In this document: positions 1 to 7,527 of the stretch, piece by piece | Layout of the letters: the number at the start of each line of letters is the position of its first letter | Position numbering within the stretch: the first letter of the stretch is position 1 | NCBI RefSeq assembly: GCF_018372875.1 | Contig: NZ_JAHAIF010000054.1 | Coordinates: forward strand, 1 to 33,034 | Length of the DNA: 33,034 nucleotides | Reading direction: 5' to 3' | From: Clostridium sp. | GTDB lineage: Bacteria; Bacillota; Clostridia; Clostridiales; Clostridiaceae | Notes under the pieces: generated by a model | Told to the model about the DNA's origin: nothing | Databases searched by the model: none | The model's input: only the letters and a program-made list of their open reading frames with translations | Made by a program: the position numbers and the translations under genes

Positions 1-63
1 TATTTTTAAGTAATATGTGTTTAAGTACAAATAATATCTAAAGGTTATTCGTAAAATAGGAAA

Positions 64-113
64 AAAGGAGCTGTCGCTAACGGATTTTATTCCGCTAATA
101 CGACAGCTCCTTT
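64..113 (-). terminator. Intrinsic terminator of the mgl operon
   Basis: A 13-bp perfect stem (AAAGGAGCTGTCG at 64-76 and CGACAGCTCCTTT at 101-113) has a secondary CGGA/TCCG pairing in its loop. Read on the minus strand it ends in a run of T residues. It lies just after the small gene that follows mglC, so it probably ends the whole mgl transcript. Bases 1-60, beyond it, show nothing recognisable. Confidence 0.8.
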
Positions 114-121
114 ACTATCTA

Positions 122-289
122 TTAAAATATTACTCCAAATAATATTGAGAACCCTAAAAGAACTAGAACTCCAAATATAAATTTGTCAACACTCTCAACA
201 GATACATCTATCTTTCCATATAAGCAATCTCTAAAATCTTTTTTTACTTCTTTTTCTGGCACATTTTCATCTGTAACTTCATTACTCAT
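122..289 (-). CDS. Small single-pass membrane protein encoded after mglC (55 aa)
   Basis: This 55-residue reading frame starts with MSNEVTDENVPEK and ends with FGVIF. Residues 1-35 are charged and acidic to mixed; residues 38-55 form one hydrophobic segment running to the C-terminus, as in a tail-anchored protein. The start is well supported: a GTAGGTGG ribosome binding site overlaps the mglC stop codon, and only 8 bases separate mglC from the ATG, so the two are probably translationally coupled. The operon terminator follows at once. I do not recognise the family. Its place as the last cistron of the galactose transporter operon suggests a small accessory or regulatory subunit of MglAC, but that is inference from position. 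It is too short for most default gene callers. Confidence 0.72.
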   Translation of the reverse strand: MSNEVTDENVPEKEVKKDFRDCLYGKIDVSVESVDKFIFGVLVLLGFSILFGVIF

Positions 290-297
290 ACTACCAC

Positions 298-1320
298 CTA
301 CTTTTTAGTTAGGTATTTTCTAACGTCCAATGAAACTGCTACTATAATAATTAAACCTCTAATTATAAATTGCCAATAAGCATTAACTCCAATGAAGTTA
401 AGACCATAGTTAATAACTTGTAGAAGTACTGCACCTATTAATACTCCAGGTATTGTACCTACACCACCTGTAAATGATACTCCACCTACAACACATGCTG
501 CTATAGCATCAAGTTCGTAGTTTAACCCAGTAGCTGTAGTAGTTGAACCAGCTCTACCTGCTTCTAAGAATCCAGCAACACCGTAAAGAATACCTGAAAT
601 TATGAATATTATCATTATGTTCTTAGCTAAGTTAACACCAGATACAGCAGCTGCTTCTGGATTACCACCTATTGCAAACATATTCTTACCAAGCTTTGTC
701 TTGTTCCAAATGAACCACATGATTACTGCTACAACTGCTAAATATATTATTAAATAAGGAAGTTCAACTGGTCCTAACTTAATTGACCCATTAACAAAAT
801 TTGTATATCTTTCATCTAAATTCGCAACTGGTTGTGCTCCTAGTGGAGGTCTATCTATGTATAAACATGATATACCATAAGCAATAAGCTGAGTTCCTAA
901 TGTAATAATGAAGGCATGTACTTTAAGTTTAGCCACACCAAATCCATTAATCGCTCCAAAAATACCACCTATAATTACTGCTGCTAATAATGGTAGTATT
1001 AATGGTAATGCTGGTAAATCAGGATACATTCTTGCAGCATAAGTTGTAGATTGTAAAAGTGATGCTGATACAATTGCTGTTAACCCTAAAATACGTCCTG
1101 CTGATAAGTCTGTACCTTGTAATACTATAAGTCCTGCAACACCTAGTGCTAAGATACCACGAGTTGACGCTTGACTTAAAATCTTTGTAAAATTACTAAT
1201 TGATAAAAATGATGGTTCTTTTATTATAAAGAATACTATCATTGCTGCTAAAACTATATATAAAGCATAATTAACTAAAAAATTCGTTACCTTTTCTCTG
1301 TTTACTTTTGATTGTTCCAT
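298..1320 (-). CDS. mglC: Galactose/methyl-galactoside ABC transporter permease MglC
   Basis: Integral membrane permease of the Mgl high-affinity galactose/methyl-galactoside importer, expected to dimerise and be driven by MglA with sugar delivered by MglB. The 340-residue protein has the length and about ten hydrophobic segments usual for the BPD_transp_2 family. A conserved G-TDLSAGRILGLTA stretch lies near residues 68-82, and the C-terminal half is rich in glycine (CVVGGVSFTGGVGTIPG). It follows mglA by 16 bases and precedes the 55-residue membrane protein by 8 bases. The family is clear; the galactoside specificity rests on overall resemblance to MglC and on the mglB-mglA order, and related ribose or xylose permeases look similar. 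Confidence 0.93.
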   Translation of the reverse strand: MEQSKVNREKVTNFLVNYALYIVLAAMIVFFIIKEPSFLSISNFTKILSQASTRGILALGVAGLIVLQGTDLSAGRILGLTAIVSASLLQSTTYAARMYPDLPALPLILPLLAAVIIGGIFGAINGFGVAKLKVHAFIITLGTQLIAYGISCLYIDRPPLGAQPVANLDERYTNFVNGSIKLGPVELPYLIIYLAVVAVIMWFIWNKTKLGKNMFAIGGNPEAAAVSGVNLAKNIMIIFIISGILYGVAGFLEAGRAGSTTTATGLNYELDAIAACVVGGVSFTGGVGTIPGVLIGAVLLQVINYGLNFIGVNAYWQFIIRGLIIIVAVSLDVRKYLTKK

Positions 1321-1336
1321 CTTCTACACCTCAATC

Positions 1337-2836
1337 TTAAATATATTTAGCTGCTAAAGTCATTATCTTTTCTTGATCTAATTTATCTGTGTCCTCTATT
1401 CCTGCAACTCTTCCATTTGACATTACAAGAATTCTATCACATATACCTAATAACTCAGGCATTTCTGAAGATACCATAATTACACCTTTTCCTTTATTAG
1501 CCAAATCAATTATTAGTTGATATATTTCGTATTTAGCTCCTACGTCAATACCTCTAGTAGGCTCATCTAACAATAGTATTTCTGGATTTGTTAACAACCA
1601 TCTTCCTATAATTACTTTTTGTTGATTACCTCCAGATAAACTTCTAATGGCAGTTTTTTGAGTTGGAGTTTTAACCTTCATACTATCGATTGTCCACTTA
1701 GTATCTTCTGTCATCTTTTTATTATCTAAGACACCAAATTTACTATAGTTATCAATATTGGCTATTGTTGCATTAAACTTTATGTCTAATCCACCGAATA
1801 TACCTGTTGCTCTTCTTTCTTCAGTTAATAGTGCAAATCCATTTTTAATAGCTGCTCTTGAATCTTTATTATTTACTGGTTTTCCATGTAGTAGAACTTC
1901 CCCACTACTCTTATGAGCTATTCCAAATATAGTTTCTATTAACTCAGTTCTTCTAGATCCAACTAGACCTGCAACTCCTAAAATTTCTCCTTTTCTTAAT
2001 TTAAAAGATGCATCAATTACTGATGGCTGATATTCACCTGTAAGATTCTTAACTTCTAATATTGTTTCTCCTGGCTTATTAGTTTTAGGAGGGAATCTAT
2101 GAGTCAAATCCCTACCAACCATTAATTTAATAATTTTATCAGTTGTTAGCTCTTTTGCTGGCAACGTATCTATCCACTTTCCATCTCTCATAATTGTAAC
2201 ATCATCTGAAATTTGAAGAATTTCTTCCATCTTATGAGATATGTAAATAAGCCCACATCCTTTTTCTTTAAGCTTATTCATTATTTTAAATAAATGATCA
2301 ACCTCTTCTTGAGTAAGAGATGAAGTAGGCTCATCAAGTACTAAAATCTTAGCATTATATGAAGCTGCTTTCGCTATTTCAACCATTTGTCTTTGTGAAA
2401 CAGAAAGCTTGGCCATTTTTTCTCTTGGATCAACATCTATCTCTAAATCATCGAAGATTTTTTTAGTCTCTTCGTACATTATTTTCTGACTTACAATTCC
2501 ATTTTTACTTGGATATCTTCCAAGCCATATATTATCCATTACATCTCTTTGCAAAACTTGATTTAATTCTTGGTGTACCATCGAAACACCATTTTCCATT
2601 GCTTGTTTTGGATTTGAGAATTTACATTCTTTATTATCTATTAAAATCTTTCCTTCATCTTCTATATAAACACCAAATAAACATTTCATTAATGTCGATT
2701 TACCTGCACCATTTTCGCCCATTAATGCATGTACAGTACCAGGACGTACCTTAAGTTGTGCATGGTCTAAGGCCTTTACCCCTGGAAAGCTTTTGCATAT
2801 ATCAATCATCTCTAACACATACTTCGATTTTTCCAT
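1337..2836 (-). CDS. mglA: Galactose/methyl-galactoside ABC transporter ATP-binding protein MglA
   Basis: Cytoplasmic ATPase with two fused nucleotide-binding domains (about 500 residues, the usual size) that powers sugar import through MglC. The first domain has a full Walker A (GENGAGKST, near residues 40-48) and [10 protein letters not shown]. The second has the degenerate P-loop [10 protein letters not shown] typical of the family, with signature LSGGNQQK and [13 protein letters not shown]. The frame stays open 14 codons upstream to 2878, but those codons run into a stable hairpin. The start at 2836 has a GTGGTG ribosome binding site about 9 bases upstream and gives the expected N-terminus [10 protein letters not shown], so I prefer it. 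A GTG at 2848 is a weaker alternative. Confidence 0.92.
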   Translation of the reverse strand: MEKSKYVLEMIDICKSFPGVKALDHAQLKVRPGTVHALMGENGAGKSTLMKCLFGVYIEDEGKILIDNKECKFSNPKQAMENGVSMVHQELNQVLQRDVMDNIWLGRYPSKNGIVSQKIMYEETKKIFDDLEIDVDPREKMAKLSVSQRQMVEIAKAASYNAKILVLDEPTSSLTQEEVDHLFKIMNKLKEKGCGLIYISHKMEEILQISDDVTIMRDGKWIDTLPAKELTTDKIIKLMVGRDLTHRFPPKTNKPGETILEVKNLTGEYQPSVIDASFKLRKGEILGVAGLVGSRRTELIETIFGIAHKSSGEVLLHGKPVNNKDSRAAIKNGFALLTEERRATGIFGGLDIKFNATIANIDNYSKFGVLDNKKMTEDTKWTIDSMKVKTPTQKTAIRSLSGGNQQKVIIGRWLLTNPEILLLDEPTRGIDVGAKYEIYQLIIDLANKGKGVIMVSSEMPELLGICDRILVMSNGRVAGIEDTDKLDQEKIMTLAAKYI

Positions 2837-2871
2837 AACTGCTTTCACCACTCTTTTTGCATATTTTATAA

Positions 2872-2902
2872 GTTGCACTATATTTTAAAAATACAGTGCA
2901 AC
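2872..2902 (-). promoter_or_regulatory. Intercistronic hairpin between mglB and mglA
   Basis: A 31-base near-perfect inverted repeat (GTTGCACT arm at one end, AGTGCAAC at the other, continuing through AT-rich bases almost to the centre). It is not followed by a clear T run on the minus strand, so it looks like a partial terminator or an mRNA 3'-protecting hairpin rather than a full terminator. In binding-protein operons such hairpins keep the binding-protein message more abundant than the downstream ATPase and permease messages. Confidence 0.6.
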
Positions 2903-2924
2903 TTTTAACTAACTTCTTTAAAAA

Positions 2925-3959
2925 CTATTTCTTAGTATATTCTTGATAAGGAATACGAACTGCTACACCTGTATCATCAAACTTATATTCAGTACCTTCT
3001 GTAGCACTCTTACCATCTGCTAAATTCATACCGCATTCATAAAGGGCTTTTGCCATAGCTGGAGCATCTTGAAGAACAGAACCTGTCATAAATCCTTTAG
3101 AGATTAAATCTTGAGCTGCTGCTGTTGCATCAACACCTACGACAGGAATAGTCTTAGCTGCATCTCCATTGTTATATCCTGCTGCTTGAAGAGCTGCTAT
3201 TGCACCTTGAGCCATACCATCATTATTAGAAATAACTACTTCAATTCCGTCACCATATCTTGACAACCATGCTTCCATGTTAGTTTGAGCTAAATCTTGT
3301 TGCCAGTTACAAACTTGATTTGCTAATTCCTCTGTCTTAATTCCAGCATCATTTATAGTAGATACAGAGTACTTAGTTCTTGCAACAGCTTCTGCATTAT
3401 CAGGTTCACCCTTAAGCATTACATATTGCATAACCCCATCGCCATTCTTATCTAATGCCGGATTAGCTTTCCATTGATCTGCAAGAATTTTACCTTGTAA
3501 AACACCAGCTTCTTGTGCATTAGTTCCTACGAACATAGCTTTATCATAAGATTTCACTACATCTGCAGCTGGTTCTCTGTTAAAGAATACAACTGGTTTA
3601 CCAGCATCCTTTATTTTATTAAGTACAGTTGGTGCTGCACCTATATCAACAAGGTTTACCATTAACAAATCAATATCTTTTTGTAATATTGTATCTATAG
3701 TATCATTTTGTATTGATTGATCACCTTTACCATCAATAAATTCAAATTCAACCTTACCTTCATTTTCTTTTTGAATTTCTTGTAAGCTTTGACGTACTGT
3801 TGAAATGTAAGTATCATCAAATTTATATAGGAATACTCCTACCTTTACTGGATCACCAGATGCTGTACTTCCACCATCTTTGCCTCCACATCCAACAAAT
3901 AAGCCACCAATCATTAATGTTGCTGTAGCCATAGCAAGTAATTTTTTAATCTTTCTCAT
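2925..3959 (-). CDS. mglB: Galactose/methyl-galactoside-binding lipoprotein MglB
   Basis: Extracytoplasmic sugar-binding protein of the Mgl ABC importer, anchored to the outer face of the membrane as a lipoprotein. It begins MRKIKKLLAMATATLM, a lipoprotein signal peptide, with lipobox FVGC placing the modified cysteine near residue 24. The mature part is a periplasmic-binding-protein type 1 fold (Peripla_BP_4), with typical segments FYKFDDTYIST-like near the N-terminus and GNNDGMAQGAI-like (here SNNDGMAQGAIAAL) and PVVGVDAT further on. An in-frame ATG lies five codons upstream, but the GGAGGG ribosome binding site sits inside it and is 7 bases from the chosen ATG, so 3959 is the start. First gene of the mgl operon. 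Confidence 0.93.
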   Translation of the reverse strand: MRKIKKLLAMATATLMIGGLFVGCGGKDGGSTASGDPVKVGVFLYKFDDTYISTVRQSLQEIQKENEGKVEFEFIDGKGDQSIQNDTIDTILQKDIDLLMVNLVDIGAAPTVLNKIKDAGKPVVFFNREPAADVVKSYDKAMFVGTNAQEAGVLQGKILADQWKANPALDKNGDGVMQYVMLKGEPDNAEAVARTKYSVSTINDAGIKTEELANQVCNWQQDLAQTNMEAWLSRYGDGIEVVISNNDGMAQGAIAALQAAGYNNGDAAKTIPVVGVDATAAAQDLISKGFMTGSVLQDAPAMAKALYECGMNLADGKSATEGTEYKFDDTGVAVRIPYQEYTKK

Positions 3960-3999
3960 TTTTTTACCCTCCATCCATAATTGAAATTTTTTGAAATCT

Positions 4000-4014
4000 T
4001 GATTACGTTTTCAT
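4000..4014 (-). promoter_or_regulatory. Catabolite-responsive element (cre) for CcpA
   Basis: Read on the minus strand the bases are ATGAAAACGTAATCA, which fit the relaxed cre consensus WTGNAANCGNWNNCW at every defined position. It sits about 40 bases upstream of the mglB start and just downstream of the likely -10 box, so CcpA binding would overlap the transcription start and repress mgl when glucose is present. The match is seen; the function is inferred. Confidence 0.7.
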
Positions 4015-4018
4015 TTTA

Positions 4019-4046
4019 ATTCTAATTTCCTTTTTACTCCATACAA
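4019..4046 (-). promoter_or_regulatory. Likely sigma-A promoter of mglB
   Basis: On the minus strand, TTGTAT (4041-4046) and TAGAAT (4019-4024) are separated by 16 bases. The cre site begins 4 bases after the -10 box. The match is moderate, but it is the best one in the mglB upstream region. Confidence 0.45.
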
Positions 4047-4083
4047 AATTCTTAGCACTTTTATCGAATTTCTAAGATGTTAT

Positions 4084-4333
4084 ATAAAAGGTGGGGGGGA
4101 TATTTTTTTTGCTTGTTCCGTCGCAAGCTCCAAGTCACATCAAAACAAATATCCCACCATTCCTACTAAAGGTAATAAAAAAATCGCCAAGGCGACTGTG
4201 GAGCCGTCGATTTTTTTCGCCCATCTGCATTTCCGAAGCTTGCCTGAGGAAAATCTTGCAGGGGCATATATCGCTAAATTGTTGAAGTTATCTACAATTT
4301 AATAATAGATATAATTTCCTAAAGAATAAAAAA
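4084..4333. mobile_element. Mini-element (MITE-like) with both ends of the IS91-like element
   Basis: This 250-bp stretch fills the gap between mglB and the next gene and has no credible gene. Bases 4098-4154 match 22324-22380 at 56 of 57 positions by hand count. Bases 4285-4333 match 23866-23914 at about 41 of 49. Those two blocks are the two ends of the IS91-like element at 22311-23914, in the same relative orientation and order. The roughly 110 bases between them (4173-4284) are unrelated to the transposase and richer in GC, and include an inverted repeat AAAAAAATCG/CGATTTTTTT. It therefore looks like a non-autonomous derivative mobilised by the same transposase. Confidence 0.7.
4098..4154. 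repeat. 57-bp structured terminal repeat, copy 1
   Basis: Outer arms GGATATTTTTTTT and AAAACAAATATCC can pair over 13 positions with one mismatch. Inside is a second hairpin, GCTTG-TTCCGTCG-CAAGC. The same sequence at 22324-22380 differs at one base, in the arm mismatch. In this copy flanking GGTGGG/CCCACC bases lengthen the outer stem. Confidence 0.85.
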
Positions 4334-4352
4334 GAGAGCCTTAAAGCTCTCT
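4333..4352 (-). terminator. Terminator of the AAA+/VWA operon
   Basis: On the minus strand a 7-bp stem (AGAGAGC/GCTCTCT) with a six-base loop is followed by TTTTTT. It overlaps the stop codon of the membrane-protein gene that starts at 5007. Its T run coincides with the terminal A run of the mini-element. Confidence 0.8.
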
Positions 4353-5007
4353 AATGTGTAAACTCACTATTTATGTACTTTTGATTAATTTCATTTATAT
4401 CTTCTAACATCTCTATCCAGTAATAGTTTTTTATAATAGTTTTTTCTCTATCCTCTATATCTACTGAAGATAAGTTTTTATTATAAAATTCATCATAATA
4501 GCTATCTATCTTATTAGATATTATCAGTATAGAATTAAAGTTTTCTAATGTTTTTCCTGTTAATTCAACTTTATATGATTGGTTTTTCATCTCTTCGTAC
4601 ATTAAACTTCTAAAATATTCTTCTATAGTTCCATATATATCATTAAATACTACATTATTTTTATCTATCTTTTTCTTACTAAAATCTAATACGGATATAT
4701 TTTCTTCATAAAAAGAATATTCATCCCAAAGGCTAACCATACTATCAGATAACTCACCATAATTTTTATATAATTTCAATAACTCCATGTTATCTAAGGA
4801 ACCAATCTTTATAGCATTATTTAGTATTTCATTATTAGTTTTATTTGTAGATTTAATCTTTTCTATATTGGTATATGATTCTCTACCAACCCTATATTTA
4901 AATTTATAATTATATATAGAAATATAAACGTTTACCAAAAAACTTATCAATAAAATAACAACTACAAATAACATATAGTCACCAGGTCTTCTGACCTTCT
5001 TAAACAT
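4351..5007 (-). CDS. Single-pass membrane protein of unknown function
   Basis: The 218-residue protein has a short basic N-terminus (MFKKVRRPGDYM), one membrane segment at about residues 13-32 and a long, charged, predicted helical domain expected outside the membrane. No catalytic motif or cysteine pattern is visible and I do not recognise the family. An excellent ribosome binding site (ATAGGAGGGGG) precedes the ATG. It lies 64 bases after the HExxH/VWA gene and just before a strong terminator, so it is probably the last member of the four-gene operon beginning at 8307. That position suggests a membrane partner or a substrate of the AAA+/VWA machine, which is inference only. Confidence 0.8.
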   Translation of the reverse strand: MFKKVRRPGDYMLFVVVILLISFLVNVYISIYNYKFKYRVGRESYTNIEKIKSTNKTNNEILNNAIKIGSLDNMELLKLYKNYGELSDSMVSLWDEYSFYEENISVLDFSKKKIDKNNVVFNDIYGTIEEYFRSLMYEEMKNQSYKVELTGKTLENFNSILIISNKIDSYYDEFYNKNLSSVDIEDREKTIIKNYYWIEMLEDINEINQKYINSEFTH

Positions 5008-5071
5008 ATTAGACCCCCTCCTATTTTATTTAATTTTATCATAAAACTCCCCTTTTAACCATAGTTACTTT

Positions 5072-6418
5072 CTAAGTTGTTTCTCTATTCATATCTCTTA
5101 CTACTTCTCTTACTAAATCTAATGCAAAAACTTTTTCTTCATTTATCTTGCTTTTTTTATTTATTCTTTGTATTTCACCTAATGGATTTTTTAATGAAAT
5201 TTCTTCATTCCCTGTTAACACCCAAATAATTTTTTTATTTAATGGATTAACCTTTAATTCCTTTTCACCAACTCCATCAGTAAAGTATATGACGATGCTA
5301 TCATTTAAATTCTTTTCTCTAATATATTGAAAAACTGGAGAAAATGCAGTTGAACCATTCTTTTCTGACCTTGACTTTATATCCTTAGGAGACCTTAAGG
5401 CATATACTCTTCTAATCTCATTATCGCATTCTACTACAGTAATTTTAGCTTCTCTATTTCTTACTATAGCTAATATTTCTACCATTATCTTTCTTATATC
5501 CTCATCAGTCATACTAGCACTAATATCTATAGCTATAATTAATTCAGGAATATGATTTGCAAGCTTTCCCCTTAAATCCATTCTATCAGGCTGTCTTCTA
5601 TCTCTTCTGGTTATTGTTTTTCTATAACCTGATTTAACAGTAGGAATCATTCTCTTAAGTATGTTCTGCCATGACAATTCCTCTTTTTCTTCAAATTTAC
5701 TTATTAGCTTTAATATCTCATCTGGTTTTCCACTACTTTTCAGACTTAAAGCTATCTTTTTTACATTTTCTTTTACACTATTATCACTTATATCTATGTT
5801 ATCCCAAATTTCATGAGCCTTAGCAATATCTACTTCCCTTGCTATAGTATCACTGTTCTTATCCTTTGATGACTTTTCTATTCGTTCTTCAATAGCCTTT
5901 TGGATTTCTTTTGAATACTCCTCAATACTTCTGTTTTCTTTCAATTCAATATTAAATTCTCTATTTACTCTATCTATCCTATAAGATTCCATTGGCATGT
6001 TCTTTACAAACTGATTTATAGAAATATCTATAGCCATTGATATTACTTCATTACTATATTTATTTTTTAGATCATTTACTCTTTCATAATGCATATACAT
6101 CATGTGATATATTTCATGCTTAAATAAAGCTGCCATTTCTTTTTTATCACATTGTAGAAATAATAATGGATTAAAGTACATAGTAAACCCATTTATCTTT
6201 GGTATTGTTGCCAATGGCCATGTAATATCAACTCTTATTTCTCTTTCAATCTTTATCATAAAGCCACCAAAGAAGTTGTCTTCACTACTAAGCATATCTA
6301 TTATTACTTTTCCAACAAGGGCAAAAAATTCTCTTTTAAAGTCATCTCTTATATCTTCATTATTTTCAATTTTTAATGCCTTGCTAAACAAGGCATCTCT
6401 TTCTTCCATAAAAGTCAT
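5072..6418 (-). CDS. VWA-like protein with N-terminal metallopeptidase-like domain (DUF2201 type)
   Basis: The 448-residue protein has two parts. The N-terminal half carries a zinc-metallopeptidase-like motif, HEIYH at residues 101-105, with a further HYE at 110-112. The C-terminal part (about 290-445) is a von Willebrand factor A-like domain: IIAIDISAS gives the metal-ion-dependent adhesion site (D298, S300, S302), and YFTDGVG supplies the later conserved Asp. This pairing is typical of DUF2201 proteins, which sit next to MoxR-type AAA+ ATPases, as here 17 bases downstream of one. In such pairs the ATPase is thought to remodel or load metal into a partner while the VWA protein binds clients. 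Whether the HExxH site is catalytic cannot be told. The ATG at 6418 has AGGTGAG just upstream. Confidence 0.86.
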   Translation of the reverse strand: MTFMEERDALFSKALKIENNEDIRDDFKREFFALVGKVIIDMLSSEDNFFGGFMIKIEREIRVDITWPLATIPKINGFTMYFNPLLFLQCDKKEMAALFKHEIYHMMYMHYERVNDLKNKYSNEVISMAIDISINQFVKNMPMESYRIDRVNREFNIELKENRSIEEYSKEIQKAIEERIEKSSKDKNSDTIAREVDIAKAHEIWDNIDISDNSVKENVKKIALSLKSSGKPDEILKLISKFEEKEELSWQNILKRMIPTVKSGYRKTITRRDRRQPDRMDLRGKLANHIPELIIAIDISASMTDEDIRKIMVEILAIVRNREAKITVVECDNEIRRVYALRSPKDIKSRSEKNGSTAFSPVFQYIREKNLNDSIVIYFTDGVGEKELKVNPLNKKIIWVLTGNEEISLKNPLGEIQRINKKSKINEEKVFALDLVREVVRDMNRETT

Positions 6419-6435
6419 ATTCTCACCTATTCAGA

Positions 6436-7512
6436 CTATAGATAAATATTAAAGAAAGCATCTATAAATCCATCACAATCTAACAATTTTTCATATAAAT
6501 CTTTAGGATAATCCTTCTTTATCTCTTTCATTATTCCTAATCTTAAATCTCTAGGATATACCATTAATAAATCAGAGAATAACTCTATATTTGAATCTTT
6601 CATGTTATCCCCTAAATAGTTTAAGCAATTTTTAGCTAAAATATATAATCTTGAATGAGACTCATTTAATAAATCATCTCTTAATTCAACTGGTAAAACT
6701 TCATGATCAAATAAATCTTCCATTGATATTAATGGCTTTTTAATATTAGAAATATAATTAGCAAAATCAGTAGATATACTTTCTCCTACATTTCCTCTAA
6801 CCACATTTAATAAGGTATTTATTGAATAACTAGAACCTTTAGCTTTATATAACTTATAAGCCTTTGATATTCTCTCCCAGCTTCTTGGAGTAGCCTTTAA
6901 GCTTTCTCTTGAACCTGGTGTATGAAGATATTCTGGGAATGTAGATATAAACTCAATTATATCAGGATGTATATTTCCATTATTCATCCCCCACTTTATC
7001 CATTCTTTAATATCTGACTCCATTTGTAACCAAACAAACCTATCTTCTTGAGCTGGATCCATATCTACAACTTGATACTCACTTTCATAAAAGCCTTCAT
7101 ATCTGTTAGATGGATTCATGGCAGCAATTATATTTACACCTTTATCTAATTTATAACCATTAATTTCTCTATTAAGAATTAAATTCATAAGTTCTTGCTG
7201 AACCGCATGGTCACATCTATTTAATTCATCTATAAATAGTAATACTTCCTCCCCCTTTTTAACTGCTTCACTTATTTCAGCTAATTTATGATGAGTAGCA
7301 TATACTGTAAATCCATTTATTACTGTTGGAAGTCCTCCAATTTCTCCTTCTTTTAAAAGGTTAGCATCAATAGTGACTAGATGATAATTATATTCTTTAG
7401 CCACTCTATGAGCTAAAGCTGTTTTCCCTATTCCACTTTCACCTATAACAAGAGGTACTTCTCTAGATTCTATTACTAATTTAATTGTGTCTAATACTTC
7501 TGTAAACTTCAT
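6436..7512 (-). CDS. MoxR/dynein-related AAA+ ATPase (AAA_5 type)
   Basis: The 358-residue ATPase has Walker A GESGIGKT (residues 24-31), Walker B LLFIDEL (about 91-97), and a sensor-1 region AAMNPS (about 130-135). LNRCDHAVQQELMNLIL after Walker B is typical of the MoxR/AAA_5 group. The C-terminal third (about 250-358) has no motif I recognise. It lies between a solenoid repeat gene (15-base gap) and the HExxH/VWA gene (17-base gap), all on the minus strand. MoxR-VWA pairs act as chaperone-like modules for assembly, metal insertion or stress responses. The client here is unknown; the repeat protein is a plausible adaptor. Confidence 0.9.
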   Translation of the reverse strand: MKFTEVLDTIKLVIESREVPLVIGESGIGKTALAHRVAKEYNYHLVTIDANLLKEGEIGGLPTVINGFTVYATHHKLAEISEAVKKGEEVLLFIDELNRCDHAVQQELMNLILNREINGYKLDKGVNIIAAMNPSNRYEGFYESEYQVVDMDPAQEDRFVWLQMESDIKEWIKWGMNNGNIHPDIIEFISTFPEYLHTPGSRESLKATPRSWERISKAYKLYKAKGSSYSINTLLNVVRGNVGESISTDFANYISNIKKPLISMEDLFDHEVLPVELRDDLLNESHSRLYILAKNCLNYLGDNMKDSNIELFSDLLMVYPRDLRLGIMKEIKKDYPKDLYEKLLDCDGFIDAFFNIYL

Positions 7513-7527
7513 TTTTCTTCCTCCTGA

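Noticed and set aside
4084..4172. CRISPR-like repeat
   Set aside because: The repeat occurs only twice, 18 kb apart, at element ends, with no spacers and no cas genes.
4091..4285. 64-codon plus-strand reading frame
   Set aside because: It runs through the terminal repeat and core of the mini-element, is rich in residues expected of a chance frame and lacks a ribosome binding site suited to it.
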